A program made the position numbers and the translations under genes. Source: Pseudomonadota bacterium (GTDB taxonomy: Bacteria; Pseudomonadota; Alphaproteobacteria; Rhizobiales; Xanthobacteraceae). Taken from it: 8,855 bases of DNA. Of the stretch, positions 1-6,214 are shown in pieces (positions within the stretch are counted from its first letter, which is position 1; the number at the start of each line of letters is the position of its first letter). The DNA lies in NCBI GenBank assembly GCA_023417665.1, contig JAEZFA010000204.1, positions 1 to 8,855 of the forward strand, in the 5' to 3' direction. A model generated the notes under the pieces. That model was given only the letters and a program-made list of their open reading frames with translations, was not told where the DNA came from and made no database searches.

Positions 1-66
1 GCCTCGATCCTTGATCAGGCGCACCGCCTCAAGCTTGAACTCTCGCGTAAACTTCCGCCGCTCCAT
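1..66 (-). CDS. IS3-family transposase OrfA, N-terminal 22 residues (partial)
   Basis: The minus strand from base 66 encodes MERRKFTREFKLEAVRLIKD followed by Arg-Gly, and is open to the window edge. This is the typical start of the helix-turn-helix OrfA protein of IS3/IS911-type elements, which binds the IS ends and is normally joined to the DDE catalytic OrfB by a programmed -1 frameshift. A near-perfect Shine-Dalgarno GGAGGTG (bases 71-77 on the plus strand as cacctcc) lies 4 bases before the ATG and fixes the start. Only the first 22 residues are visible, so whether the transposase is functional is unknown. The start overlaps, in another frame, the run-on end of the Sel1 reading frame. Confidence 0.85.
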   Translation of the reverse strand, partial: MERRKFTREFKLEAVRLIKDRG

Positions 67-127
67 GACGCACCTCCGGTCCCATGAAAACACCTAACTC
101 GGTGTCTTCGGAACCGGGTGCAGGCCA
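1..127 (-). mobile_element. IS3-family insertion sequence, left end only (runs off the window)
   Basis: The first 127 bases, read on the minus strand, look like the terminal part of an IS3-family element: a 5'-TGGCCTGCACCCGG terminus, about 60 bases of leader, then a strong ribosome binding site and the first codons of a transposase OrfA. The end is placed at base 127 for two reasons: IS3-family termini normally start with TG, and the similarity of the neighbouring Sel1 protein to its family stops at the preceding codon (Met-Ser-Pro). The rest of the element, the other terminal repeat and the target duplication lie outside the window, so the subgroup and intactness cannot be judged. The exact boundary could be off by several bases. 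Confidence 0.75.
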
Positions 128-859
128 TGGTGACATTCGTGCGACAAGTTGATCTCGTTCTTTTCGGATAGAATCCAAAAACTGTTGCTCATCCGCGCTA
201 GTTCCGTACGTGCTAGCAGCGGCAAGATTTAAGTACATATACGCCTTCACCCCATCAGCCTGTGTTCCAAGCCCTCTCGAATAGATCAAGCCCAAGTAAC
301 CTTGTGCGAGGCCAGAGTTCTGATCAGCTGCAAGTTGAAACCACTTTGTTGCTTCAGACCAATTTTGAGCAACTACTCGCCCTTCAAAATAAATCGATCC
401 TAGAACGAGTTGAGCCTGATAAAATCCTCTATCAGCCGACCTGCGGCACCAGTATATTGCCTGCTGTGCATCTTGCAGAACGCCTAATCCGTCGATGTAG
501 AGTTTGCACAATGCTACTTGAGCGAAATGGTGTTCTTTTTCGGCGGCGATGCGATACCATTTCGCAGCTTCTTTATGATTTTTCTCAAATTTTCCAAGTT
601 GCGCACCAGGGTGTCCAGCTTGATGCATTAAGCCAAGCATCCATGCCGCACCGGATTCCTTATCAGCAATAGATTCGAATATATCTTTCGCTTTGTGCCA
701 GTCGCTGGTCAGGTAAGCGTTGAATCCGTCCTTAAAGCTATTTGCGTGTGCGGACGAGGCATAAACAACAAGGATAGCTAAAAGAGCAAACGTAAGAAGG
801 ACTCTAGCTTTAAAGAGTGCTAGTCCGGTCGCATGAGATATTGTCAATCTACCACTCAA
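29..859 (-). CDS. Secreted Sel1-repeat (TPR-like) protein, 3' end replaced by IS sequence
   Basis: A 276-codon frame encodes a protein with an N-terminal signal peptide (hydrophobic core about residues 20-35, probable cleavage after Ala-His-Ala at residue 39). Four Sel1-like repeats follow, at about 69-109, 110-145, 146-181 and 182-217, each with the A-x-x-x-LG-x-x-Y/M...G...A-x-x-W/Y-x-x-x-AA pattern. Sel1 repeats form alpha-solenoids for protein-protein contacts; the partner here is unknown, and the place is probably the periplasm. The family usually continues past RDQLVARMSP with a conserved terminal helix. Here residues 245-276 are instead encoded by the IS end (bases 29-127), so the gene is truncated at its 3' end and may be a pseudogene. 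The start is uncertain: TTG at 859 (or TTG at 847) is the best in-frame choice, there is no ATG before the signal peptide, and no good Shine-Dalgarno is seen. Base composition is clearly AT-richer than in the operons to the right, compatible with acquisition by transfer. Confidence 0.75.
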   Translation of the reverse strand: MSGRLTISHATGLALFKARVLLTFALLAILVVYASSAHANSFKDGFNAYLTSDWHKAKDIFESIADKESGAAWMLGLMHQAGHPGAQLGKFEKNHKEAAKWYRIAAEKEHHFAQVALCKLYIDGLGVLQDAQQAIYWCRRSADRGFYQAQLVLGSIYFEGRVVAQNWSEATKWFQLAADQNSGLAQGYLGLIYSRGLGTQADGVKAYMYLNLAAASTYGTSADEQQFLDSIRKERDQLVARMSPWPAPGSEDTELGVFMGPEVRHGAAEVYARVQA

Positions 860-873
860 AAGCTGGTCTCAGA

Positions 874-933
874 CTAGTTACGAATCTTCTCCGCCACGCG
901 CAGCGTAAACTACGTCAGCACCGAAACGGCGCC
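874..933 (-). pseudogene. Decayed copy of the hemB 3' end (last ~20 codons)
   Basis: Read on the minus strand, these 60 bases align without a gap to the last 60 bases of the intact hemB gene (1442-1501), with 47 of 60 identities by hand count. In the hemB frame they read GAVSVLT, stop, FTLRVAEKIRN, stop, against GADAVLTYFAPRVAEKLNN, stop. The Tyr codon has become TAG, so this is not functional. Weaker similarity continues up to about base 950 with a 2-base gap and overlaps the last codons of the small secreted protein. The fragment stands as a direct repeat 568 bases from the true hemB end, in the same orientation. It most probably marks a duplication or a displaced gene end left by insertion of the intervening DNA. 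Confidence 0.7.
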
Positions 934-938
934 AGTCT

Positions 939-1400
939 TCAAATGCGCGTGCAGTGCCCAATCGTAATCAATGGGGAAGCTCCATCGCGATCTTGTCCAT
1001 CGACGTAGCCGAGGCCGTGGTACTCCTGAAATCTCATCGTTCTCATGTCAAAAGAGAAACCGTAACCCAGCCCACCGCACGTCATATTGTTTCCGCGACG
1101 ATCTTTAAGGTCATGGCGAGTGCATTGATATACCGGTGCGCTGTAGCCAGCCTTTTTCACGGCGTAGTTGAACACGCGATCATCGATCGCTGATTTTACC
1201 GGCGCGATTTCCTCAATGACGATCTTTTCAGCGGAAACCGGAAACGTCCCAACAACCCACTTTTTGCCGTCCCACTTAAATCCCGTGGTTTGATCGGCGA
1301 CGCAGGAAAATTTTTCGAGGTTTTGTGCAACAGCCTTGTAAGCGCCGAACGAGCAACCAAAAACGAAAATCACGCAGAGGAGTTTGAGATGTTTCAGCAT
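939..1400 (-). CDS. Small secreted four-cysteine protein of unknown function
   Basis: A 153-residue protein. Residues 1-25 form a signal peptide: Lys-rich start, hydrophobic stretch LLCVIFVFGC, likely signal peptidase I cleavage after Ala-Val-Ala at 25. A lipoprotein reading with Cys16 as the lipidated residue is possible but the box is poor (Phe at -2). The mature part has four cysteines, at 33, 93, 108 and 150, enough for two disulfides, which fits a periplasmic or exported protein. The layout (FSCVAD near the start, a central Y-x-C...C pair, IxIGxC near the end) resembles a group of uncharacterised alphaproteobacterial secreted proteins as I remember them; no function is known to me. ATG at 1400 is preferred because it begins a compact signal peptide; a TTG at 1415 would add five residues. 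Neither has a clear Shine-Dalgarno. It starts 41 bases after the hemB stop on the same strand, so read-through transcription from hemB is possible. The end overlaps the edge of the hemB remnant. Confidence 0.65.
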   Translation of the reverse strand: MLKHLKLLCVIFVFGCSFGAYKAVAQNLEKFSCVADQTTGFKWDGKKWVVGTFPVSAEKIVIEEIAPVKSAIDDRVFNYAVKKAGYSAPVYQCTRHDLKDRRGNNMTCGGLGYGFSFDMRTMRFQEYHGLGYVDGQDRDGASPLITIGHCTRI

Positions 1401-1441
1401 TTGAATGGTGACCAAGCAATAATCGTTAATCGGGATCGCAA

Positions 1442-2494
1442 TTAGTTATTCAACTTCTCCGCCACCCGCGGCGCAAAGTAGGTCAGCACTGCATCGGCGC
1501 CGGCGCGTTTGAAGGCGAGCAGTGACTCCATCATCGCCTTGTCGCCGTCGAGCCAGCCGTTCCTCGCGGCACCCTCGATCATCGCGTATTCGCCTGACAC
1601 CTCATAAGCCATGGTCGGCATGCCGAAGGTTTCCTTCACGCGCCAAATGATGTCGAGATAAGGCAGGCCCGGCTTCACCATCACCATGTCCGCGCCTTCC
1701 TCGATGTCGATGGCGACTTCGCGCAACGCTTCATCGGAATAGCCGGGGTCCATCTGATAGGTGCGCTTGTCGCCTTTCAGCGTTGCGTTCGAGCCCACGG
1801 CATCGCGGAACGGGCCATAGAAGGCGCTCGCATATTTCGCGGCATAGGCAAGAATCTGCACGTCCTGAAAATTCGCGGCATCCAGCCCGCCCCGGATCGC
1901 GCCGATGCGGCCGTCCATCATGTCGGAGGGCGCCACGACATCGGCACCGCATTCCGCGAGCACGCGCGCCTGCGCCACGAGGAGTGCGACCGACTCGTCG
2001 TTCAGGATCACGCCGTCCTGCATCACGCCGTCATGGCCGTGCGAGGTGTAGGGGTCGAGCGCGACGTCCGCGACCAGACCGATTTCGGGAAACTCTTTCT
2101 TGATTGCGCGGAGCGCGCGGCCGACGAGATTGTCCGGGTTCAGCGCCTCCGAACCGTTCTCGTCGCGAAGTGCTTTCGGCGTGTTCGGGAAGAGGGCGAG
2201 TGCCGGAATTTTCAGTTTCATCGCGCGCTCGGCTTCGCGCACGATCTCGTCGACCGAAAGCCGCTCGACGCCGGGCATGCTGGAGATCGGCTCGCGGTGG
2301 TTCTTGCCTTCGGCCACGAACAGCGGCCAGATCAGGTCATCGGTGGTCAGCGTGTTTTCGCGGACCAGCCGGCGTGACCAGTCGGTCTGGCGGTTCCTCC
2401 GCATGCGCGTGGTCAGGCCGAGGTCTTTGGCGGGTTTGTTGCCATGCATGGCGACGACTTCTGCCGGGCGGGCTTTGCCTGAAATGGGCGGCAT
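1442..2494 (-). CDS. hemB: Delta-aminolevulinic acid dehydratase (porphobilinogen synthase)
   Basis: HemB condenses two 5-aminolevulinate molecules into porphobilinogen, the second common step of tetrapyrrole (haem, chlorophyll, B12) synthesis, in the cytoplasm. With the ATG at 2494 the protein has 350 residues, normal for the family. The two active-site lysines are visible: Lys220 in YAAKYASAFYGPFR and Schiff-base Lys274 in MVMVKPGLPYLD. The metal loop at 143-156 reads DVALDPYTSHGHDG, with Asp where zinc-type enzymes have Cys. This is the Mg-dependent class known from Bradyrhizobium. The frame is open up to a TTG at 2560, but a promoter-like sequence with predicted RNA start near 2525 lies inside that extension, so ATG 2494 is preferred; ATG 2449 is a shorter alternative. 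The Shine-Dalgarno is weak (AGGGAG about 13 bases upstream). The gene diverges from the valine operon. A decayed copy of its 3' end lies at 874-933. Confidence 0.97.
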   Translation of the reverse strand: MPPISGKARPAEVVAMHGNKPAKDLGLTTRMRRNRQTDWSRRLVRENTLTTDDLIWPLFVAEGKNHREPISSMPGVERLSVDEIVREAERAMKLKIPALALFPNTPKALRDENGSEALNPDNLVGRALRAIKKEFPEIGLVADVALDPYTSHGHDGVMQDGVILNDESVALLVAQARVLAECGADVVAPSDMMDGRIGAIRGGLDAANFQDVQILAYAAKYASAFYGPFRDAVGSNATLKGDKRTYQMDPGYSDEALREVAIDIEEGADMVMVKPGLPYLDIIWRVKETFGMPTMAYEVSGEYAMIEGAARNGWLDGDKAMMESLLAFKRAGADAVLTYFAPRVAEKLNN

Positions 2495-2531
2495 GGCTGG
2501 CTCTGGCTCCCTGGAATTGCTCGTACCGGCA

Positions 2532-2560
2532 ATATTACCGCGTTGCCGGGGCCCTTCCAA
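2532..2560 (-). promoter_or_regulatory. Putative sigma-70-type promoter of hemB
   Basis: On the minus strand TTGGAA (2560-2555) and TAATAT (2537-2532) are separated by 17 bases; each matches 4 of 6 consensus positions. RNA would start near 2525, giving a leader of about 30 bases before ATG 2494. This fits the chosen hemB start and excludes the upstream TTG. Sequence-pattern evidence only. Confidence 0.4.
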
Positions 2561-2579
2561 ATGGCTGTCACCGGTATCG

Positions 2580-2607
2580 TTGACGCGGGCGCAAACCCCC
2601 GCATATT
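2580..2607 (+). promoter_or_regulatory. Putative promoter of the valine-catabolism operon
   Basis: TTGACG (2580-2585, 5 of 6 consensus) is followed after 16 bases by CATATT (2602-2607, 4 of 6). RNA start would fall at about 2613-2615, that is, on the ATG of the dehydrogenase at 2614. There is no Shine-Dalgarno before this ATG, so a leaderless mRNA is a coherent reading. The -35 boxes of this promoter and the hemB promoter lie about 20 bases apart, back to back. Confidence 0.35.
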
Positions 2608-2613
2608 CGGTAC

Positions 2614-3753
2614 ATGGATTTCGAACTCTCCGAAGAACAGCAGGCTTTCCGCGATGCAGCGCGGGGATTCGCCCGCGACGAGATGATGCCGCGAGCCCGC
2701 GAATGGGACGAGCAGTCGATCTTCCCGGTGGATACGCTGCGCGCGGCGGCGGCGCTCGGCTTCGGCGGCATCTATGTGAAGGAAGATGTCGGCGGCTCGG
2801 CGCTAACGCGGCTCGACGCTGCGATCATCTTCGAGGAGCTGGCGCAGGGCTGCACCTCGACCGCCGCCTACATCTCGATCCACAACATGGCGGCCTGGAT
2901 GATCGACAGCTTCGGCAGCGAGGAAGCGCGGCAGCGCTTCCTGCCGAAACTCTGCAGCATGGAGCATTTCGCGAGCTATTGCCTGACCGAACCCGGCGCG
3001 GGCTCGGATGCGGCGTCGCTGCGGACGAGCGCCAGGCGCGACGGCGAACATTATGTGCTGAACGGCGAGAAGGCGTTCATCTCCGGCGGCGGCGCTTCCG
3101 ACATTTACGTCTGCATGGTGCGGACCGGCGAGCCGGGCCCGCGCGGGATTTCTTGCATCGTGGTCGAGAAGGGCACGCCGGGGCTTTCCTTCGGCGCGCA
3201 GGAGCAGAAGCTCGGCTGGAAGTCGCAGCCGACTTCCGCCGTGATCTTCAACGATTGCCGGGTGCCGGTCGCGAACCTGATCGGCGCCGAGGGACAGGGC
3301 TTCAAGATCGCGATGGCGGGGCTCGACGGCGGGCGGCTGAACATCGGCGCGTGCTCGCTCGGTGGCGCGCAGTTCTGCCTCGACCGCACGATCGAGTACA
3401 TGCGCGAGCGCAAGCAATTCGGTTCGCGGCTGGCAGATTTTCAGGCCCTGCAATTCCGCGTGGCCGATTTTGCGACCGAACTCGAGAGCGCGCGTCTGCT
3501 GCTGTGGGCGGCGGCGCAGAAAGTCACCGACAAGGCGGCCGGTGCGACCCGCATGGCGGCGATGGCCAAACGCCGCGCGACCGATGTCGGCTTCGAGGTC
3601 GTGAACGGCTGCCTGCAATTGCATGGCGGCTACGGGTATTTGCGTGACCATCCGATCGAGCGCGTGCTGCGCGACGTGCGCGTGCACCAGATCCTCGAAG
3701 GCACCAACGAAATCATGCGCATGATCATCGCGCGGGAGATGCTGGCGAACTGA
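2614..3753 (+). CDS. Acyl-CoA dehydrogenase, probably isobutyryl-CoA dehydrogenase (valine catabolism)
   Basis: An FAD-dependent acyl-CoA dehydrogenase of 379 residues, the full family length. The N-terminal helical domain occupies about 1-120. The flavin/substrate motif YCLTEPGAGSD is at 122-132, the beta-domain about 120-225, and the C-terminal helical domain carries RKQFG (266-270), LHGGYGY (336-342) and the catalytic base Glu362 in HQILEGTNEI. The family passes electrons to ETF. Substrate assignment is from context: the next genes are 3-hydroxyisobutyryl-CoA hydrolase and 3-hydroxyisobutyrate dehydrogenase, which places this enzyme at isobutyryl-CoA -> methacrylyl-CoA; the sequence also looks like the ACAD8 (isobutyryl) type. 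A branched/short-chain acyl-CoA dehydrogenase of wider specificity is the alternative. The ATG has no Shine-Dalgarno, but the protein start MDFELSEEQQAF is typical. First gene of the operon, one base from the next. Confidence 0.93.
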   Translation: MDFELSEEQQAFRDAARGFARDEMMPRAREWDEQSIFPVDTLRAAAALGFGGIYVKEDVGGSALTRLDAAIIFEELAQGCTSTAAYISIHNMAAWMIDSFGSEEARQRFLPKLCSMEHFASYCLTEPGAGSDAASLRTSARRDGEHYVLNGEKAFISGGGASDIYVCMVRTGEPGPRGISCIVVEKGTPGLSFGAQEQKLGWKSQPTSAVIFNDCRVPVANLIGAEGQGFKIAMAGLDGGRLNIGACSLGGAQFCLDRTIEYMRERKQFGSRLADFQALQFRVADFATELESARLLLWAAAQKVTDKAAGATRMAAMAKRRATDVGFEVVNGCLQLHGGYGYLRDHPIERVLRDVRVHQILEGTNEIMRMIIAREMLAN

Positions 3754-3754
3754 A

Positions 3755-4798
3755 ATGAGTACCGAGCCGGAAATCCTGTTCGAACGCCGCGGCTGCGCCG
3801 GTTTCGTTACGCTGAACCGCCCGCAAGCGCTGAATGCCGCGACCGACAACATGGTGCGGCAGTTAGCGAAGCAACTCGATCTCTGGGAGAATGACAGCGC
3901 GATCGACCGGGTGGTCGTGAAGGCGGCAGGCGAGCGCGCCTTCTGCGCGGGCGGCGACATTCGCGCGCTCTACGAGCAGTACAAGGCGGGTGAGGTGCAG
4001 AAGTCGATCGACTTCTGGCGCGTCGAATACACGCTCAATCACCGCATCAAGCATTATCCCAAGCCTTATGTTTCGCTGATTGACGGCATCGTCATGGGCG
4101 GCGGCGTCGGCTTGTCCGTGCACGGGATGTATCGCGTTGCCGGCGACAAATATTCCTTCGCCTATCCGGAAGTCGGCATCGGCTTCTTCCCGGATGTCGG
4201 GGCGACGCATGTACTGCCTCGGCTGCCCGGCAAGCTCGGCATGTGGGTCGGGCTCACGGGCCTGCGCGTGAATGCGGACGACGGCGTTTATTGCGGGCTG
4301 GCGACGCATCGCGTCGCATCTTCGCAGTTCGCCGAACTGGAGCGCGCGCTGACGACCGACGAAGGCGTGAGCGAAATCCTGAAGACCTTCTCCGCCGACA
4401 GGGCGAAAGGAAAGCTCGAGGAAGCGCATCCGCTGATCGACCGCATCTTCGCGCTGCCGTCGGTCGAGGAAATCCTCGCCGCGCTCGATGGCGAGATGGA
4501 CGAATATGCCGCACAGCTTGCGCAGACGATCCGCAGCAAGTCTCCGACGAGCCTCAAGATTGCCTTCGAGCAGGTGCAGCGTGGCAGGACGCTCGACTTC
4601 GGGGAGGCGATGCAGACAGAGTTCTGGATCGTCAACCGTGTCGCGCGGGAGCACGAATTTTACGAGGGCATCCGCGCGGTGGTAATCGACAAGGACAATG
4701 CACCGAAGTGGAATCCCGCCGCGCTCGAAGCCGTGAGCGAGGCGAAGGTCGCGTCCTATTTCGCGCCGCTGCCGGATGCCGAGGAGTTGCGGTTGTGA
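3755..4798 (+). CDS. 3-hydroxyisobutyryl-CoA hydrolase (HIBCH type)
   Basis: Member of the enoyl-CoA hydratase/isomerase (crotonase) superfamily, 347 residues. It hydrolyses 3-hydroxyisobutyryl-CoA to free 3-hydroxyisobutyrate, which lets valine carbon leave the CoA pathway and keeps reactive methacrylyl-CoA low. Visible features are the oxyanion-hole segments FCAGGD (63-68) and MGGGVGLS (114-121), the catalytic pair Glu139/Asp147 in YPEVGIGFFPDVG (the same spacing of eight as Glu169/Asp177 of the human enzyme), and the HIBCH-specific tail EGIRAVVIDKDNAPKWNP. That tail separates it from true enoyl-CoA hydratases. The start ATG lies one base after the stop of the dehydrogenase, so translation is probably coupled. 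The stop codon overlaps the GTG start of the next gene. A separate hydratase for methacrylyl-CoA is not present in the window. Confidence 0.94.
   Translation: MSTEPEILFERRGCAGFVTLNRPQALNAATDNMVRQLAKQLDLWENDSAIDRVVVKAAGERAFCAGGDIRALYEQYKAGEVQKSIDFWRVEYTLNHRIKHYPKPYVSLIDGIVMGGGVGLSVHGMYRVAGDKYSFAYPEVGIGFFPDVGATHVLPRLPGKLGMWVGLTGLRVNADDGVYCGLATHRVASSQFAELERALTTDEGVSEILKTFSADRAKGKLEEAHPLIDRIFALPSVEEILAALDGEMDEYAAQLAQTIRSKSPTSLKIAFEQVQRGRTLDFGEAMQTEFWIVNRVAREHEFYEGIRAVVIDKDNAPKWNPAALEAVSEAKVASYFAPLPDAEELRL
4781..4786 (+). promoter_or_regulatory. Shine-Dalgarno deciding the start of the membrane protein gene
   Basis: GAGGAG lies 8 bases before the GTG at 4795, inside the last codons of the hydrolase gene. 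The open frame of the membrane protein extends far upstream (to 4243), but that part is only the alternative frame of the hydrolase. This ribosome binding site and the GTGA overlap place the true start at 4795. Confidence 0.75.
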
Positions 4799-5220
4799 GT
4801 GTTTACGAAGACCCGCTGGAGCAGGCGATCGGCCGCGACGCGGTGAAGGTGAAGCCGTGGCGGCAGCGCATGATCTATTATCAGCGCGTGGCCGGCGGCT
4901 TCATGATGATCAAGGGACTGATCGGCTGGGCGATCATCTGCGGATTGCCGCTCGGCACGCCGTTCGAGGCCATGCGGCTGCATGCCAAGGCATGGACGAT
5001 CTTCTTCTCCGTGATCGACGTCGTGGCGGGTGTGGCGCTTTGGCTGAGTTCGGCCTGGGGCGGAACGCTGTGGCTGGTCGTGGTGGCGATGCAGATTTCC
5101 GCCGACCTCGTGTTCACCGATCTCGCGGGCGTGCTCATCATTCTCACGATCATCGAACTCGTGCTGGTCGCGGGTTATGTGCTCGTGCGTTTCAAGGTTT
5201 ACGAAGAAGATAATCGATAA
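4795..5220 (+). CDS. Four-helix integral membrane protein of unknown function in the valine operon
   Basis: A 141-residue protein starting with GTG, its start overlapping the stop of the hydrolase gene (GTGA). A cytoplasmic, charged N-terminus of about 30 residues is followed by four predicted membrane segments: roughly 33-53 (VAGGFMMIKGLIGWAIICG), 66-86 (WTIFFSVIDVVAGVALWL), 88-107 (WGGTLWLVVVAMQISADLVF) and 112-131 (GVLIILTIIELVLVAGYVLV). The tail is short and charged (KVYEEDNR). The helices contain several acidic residues (Asp75, Asp104, Asp109, Glu121). I do not recognise a characterised family; it resembles small uncharacterised Hyphomicrobiales membrane proteins (possibly the DUF6163 group, recalled and not verified). 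Its place between two valine-catabolic enzymes, with overlapping start and a strong ribosome binding site, suggests co-translation with them; transport or membrane anchoring of the pathway would be speculation. Confidence 0.85.
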   Translation: MSVYEDPLEQAIGRDAVKVKPWRQRMIYYQRVAGGFMMIKGLIGWAIICGLPLGTPFEAMRLHAKAWTIFFSVIDVVAGVALWLSSAWGGTLWLVVVAMQISADLVFTDLAGVLIILTIIELVLVAGYVLVRFKVYEEDNR

Positions 5221-5241
5221 AGATTTCCGGGGAGGCGAACC

Positions 5242-6129
5242 ATGGCGAAAATCGGATTCATCGGGCTCGGCAACATGGGCTTGCCCATGGCGCAGAACCT
5301 TATCAGGGCGGGCCACGCGGTCACCGGCTTCGACGTGACGCCGGCCGGCCCGGCGAAGCTCGCGGAGTCCGGCGGCGCGGCAGCCGGGGACATCGGTGAC
5401 GCCGCTGCGGAAATGGATTTCGTGATCACCATGCTGCCCGCAGGACAGCATGTGCGCGACGTCTATCTCGGTAATGGCGGCGTCTTTGCCCGCGCGAAGG
5501 CCGGTGCGGTCTTCATCGACTGCTCGACCATCGACGTTGAAAGCGCGCGCGCGGTGATTGCGGAAGCGGAGAAGAAAGGTTTTCTGATGCTCGACGCGCC
5601 GGTGTCCGGCGGGGTCGGTGGCGCAGCAGGCGGAACGCTCACTTTCATGGTGGGTGGCTCGGATGAAGCCTTCGCCAAAGCGAAGCCGATCCTCGAACTG
5701 ATGGGCAAGACCATCGTGCATGCCGGCGGTGCCGGCGCAGGGCAGGCGGCGAAGATCTGCAACAACATGATCCTCGGCATTTCGATGATCGCCGTTTCCG
5801 AAGCCTTCGTGCTTGCGGAGAAGCTCGGCCTCGACAAGCAGAAGCTGTTCGACATTTCCTCGAAGTCTTCGGGGCAGTGCTGGTCGATGACGACCTATTG
5901 CCCGGTGCCGGGACCGGTGCCGACATCGCCCGCGAACCGCGACTATGCGGCAGGCTTCACCGCCGCCATGATGCTGAAGGACCTGAAGCTCTCGCAGGAG
6001 GCCGCGCAGAGCGCAGGCGCGGCGACACCGCTCGGCGCAAACGCGGCGTCGCTCTATCAGGAATATGCGGACAGCGGTGAAGCAGGCCGCGACTTCTCCG
6101 GCATTATCAATTTTCTGCGCGCACGCTGA
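5242..6129 (+). CDS. mmsB: 3-hydroxyisobutyrate dehydrogenase
   Basis: A 295-residue member of the beta-hydroxyacid dehydrogenase family that oxidises 3-hydroxyisobutyrate to methylmalonate semialdehyde with NAD+, in the cytoplasm. The N-terminal Rossmann motif GFIGLGNMG has glycines at 8, 10 and 13, and Asp31 ends the second strand, fitting NAD preference. The substrate-binding DAPVSGGVGGA is at 118-128, catalytic Lys171 lies in GAGQAAKICNN (with Asn174/175), and MLKDLKL at 244-250 provides the second conserved lysine. These separate the HIBADH branch clearly from 6-phosphogluconate dehydrogenase. A good Shine-Dalgarno (GGGGAGG, 5229-5235) precedes the ATG by 6 bases. It lies 21 bases after the membrane protein gene and is the last gene of the operon; mmsA, often its neighbour elsewhere, is absent here. 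Confidence 0.95.
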   Translation: MAKIGFIGLGNMGLPMAQNLIRAGHAVTGFDVTPAGPAKLAESGGAAAGDIGDAAAEMDFVITMLPAGQHVRDVYLGNGGVFARAKAGAVFIDCSTIDVESARAVIAEAEKKGFLMLDAPVSGGVGGAAGGTLTFMVGGSDEAFAKAKPILELMGKTIVHAGGAGAGQAAKICNNMILGISMIAVSEAFVLAEKLGLDKQKLFDISSKSSGQCWSMTTYCPVPGPVPTSPANRDYAAGFTAAMMLKDLKLSQEAAQSAGAATPLGANAASLYQEYADSGEAGRDFSGIINFLRAR

Positions 6130-6157
6130 GTAACGCCGACGATCTTCGCGGCCGCTT

Positions 6158-6179
6158 GCTGCTTCCCGCAGCTTATTTT
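6158..6179 (+). terminator. Possible weak intrinsic terminator after mmsB
   Basis: GCTGC-TTCCC-GCAGC (6158-6172) can form a 5-base-pair stem, followed by TTATTTT. It lies 29 bases after the mmsB stop, the right place to end the valine operon. The stem is short and the T-run is broken, so termination would be partial. Confidence 0.3.
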
Positions 6180-6214
6180 GATCTCGCGCCCGCGGTGATC
6201 GGACGCAAATAAGC
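6171..6214. repeat. Inverted repeat GCTTATTT / AAATAAGC
   Basis: GCTTATTT (6171-6178) and its exact reverse complement AAATAAGC (6207-6214) are separated by 28 bases. A second pair, GATC/GATC (6180-6183 and 6197-6200), is nested inside, though the arms are asymmetrical. It overlaps the right arm of the small terminator-like hairpin, so the two structures exclude each other. Role unknown; may be chance. Confidence 0.3.

Noticed and set aside
262..672. Plus-strand frame of 136 codons inside the Sel1 gene
   Set aside because: Antisense to clear Sel1 repeats and without family features.
2495..2560. TTG at 2560 as the hemB start
   Set aside because: The added 22 residues are not family-like and the extension contains the best hemB promoter candidate.
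2100..3647. Long plus-strand frame of 515 codons across hemB and the dehydrogenase
   Set aside because: It is antisense to hemB and then a shifted frame of the dehydrogenase; it is rich in Arg/Ala/Gly as expected from high-GC alternative frames and has no recognisable domain.
2803..3960. Minus-strand frame of 385 codons opposite the acyl-CoA dehydrogenase
   Set aside because: High-GC antisense shadow of two well-supported genes, without protein family features.
4243..5220. 325-codon frame suggesting a longer N-terminus for the membrane protein
   Set aside because: The first 184 codons are the alternative frame of the hydrolase; a good ribosome binding site and GTG at 4795 define the real start.
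4756..5721. Minus-strand frame of 321 codons opposite the membrane protein and mmsB
   Set aside because: His/Arg/Asp-rich antisense translation with no domain; both plus-strand genes are clear.
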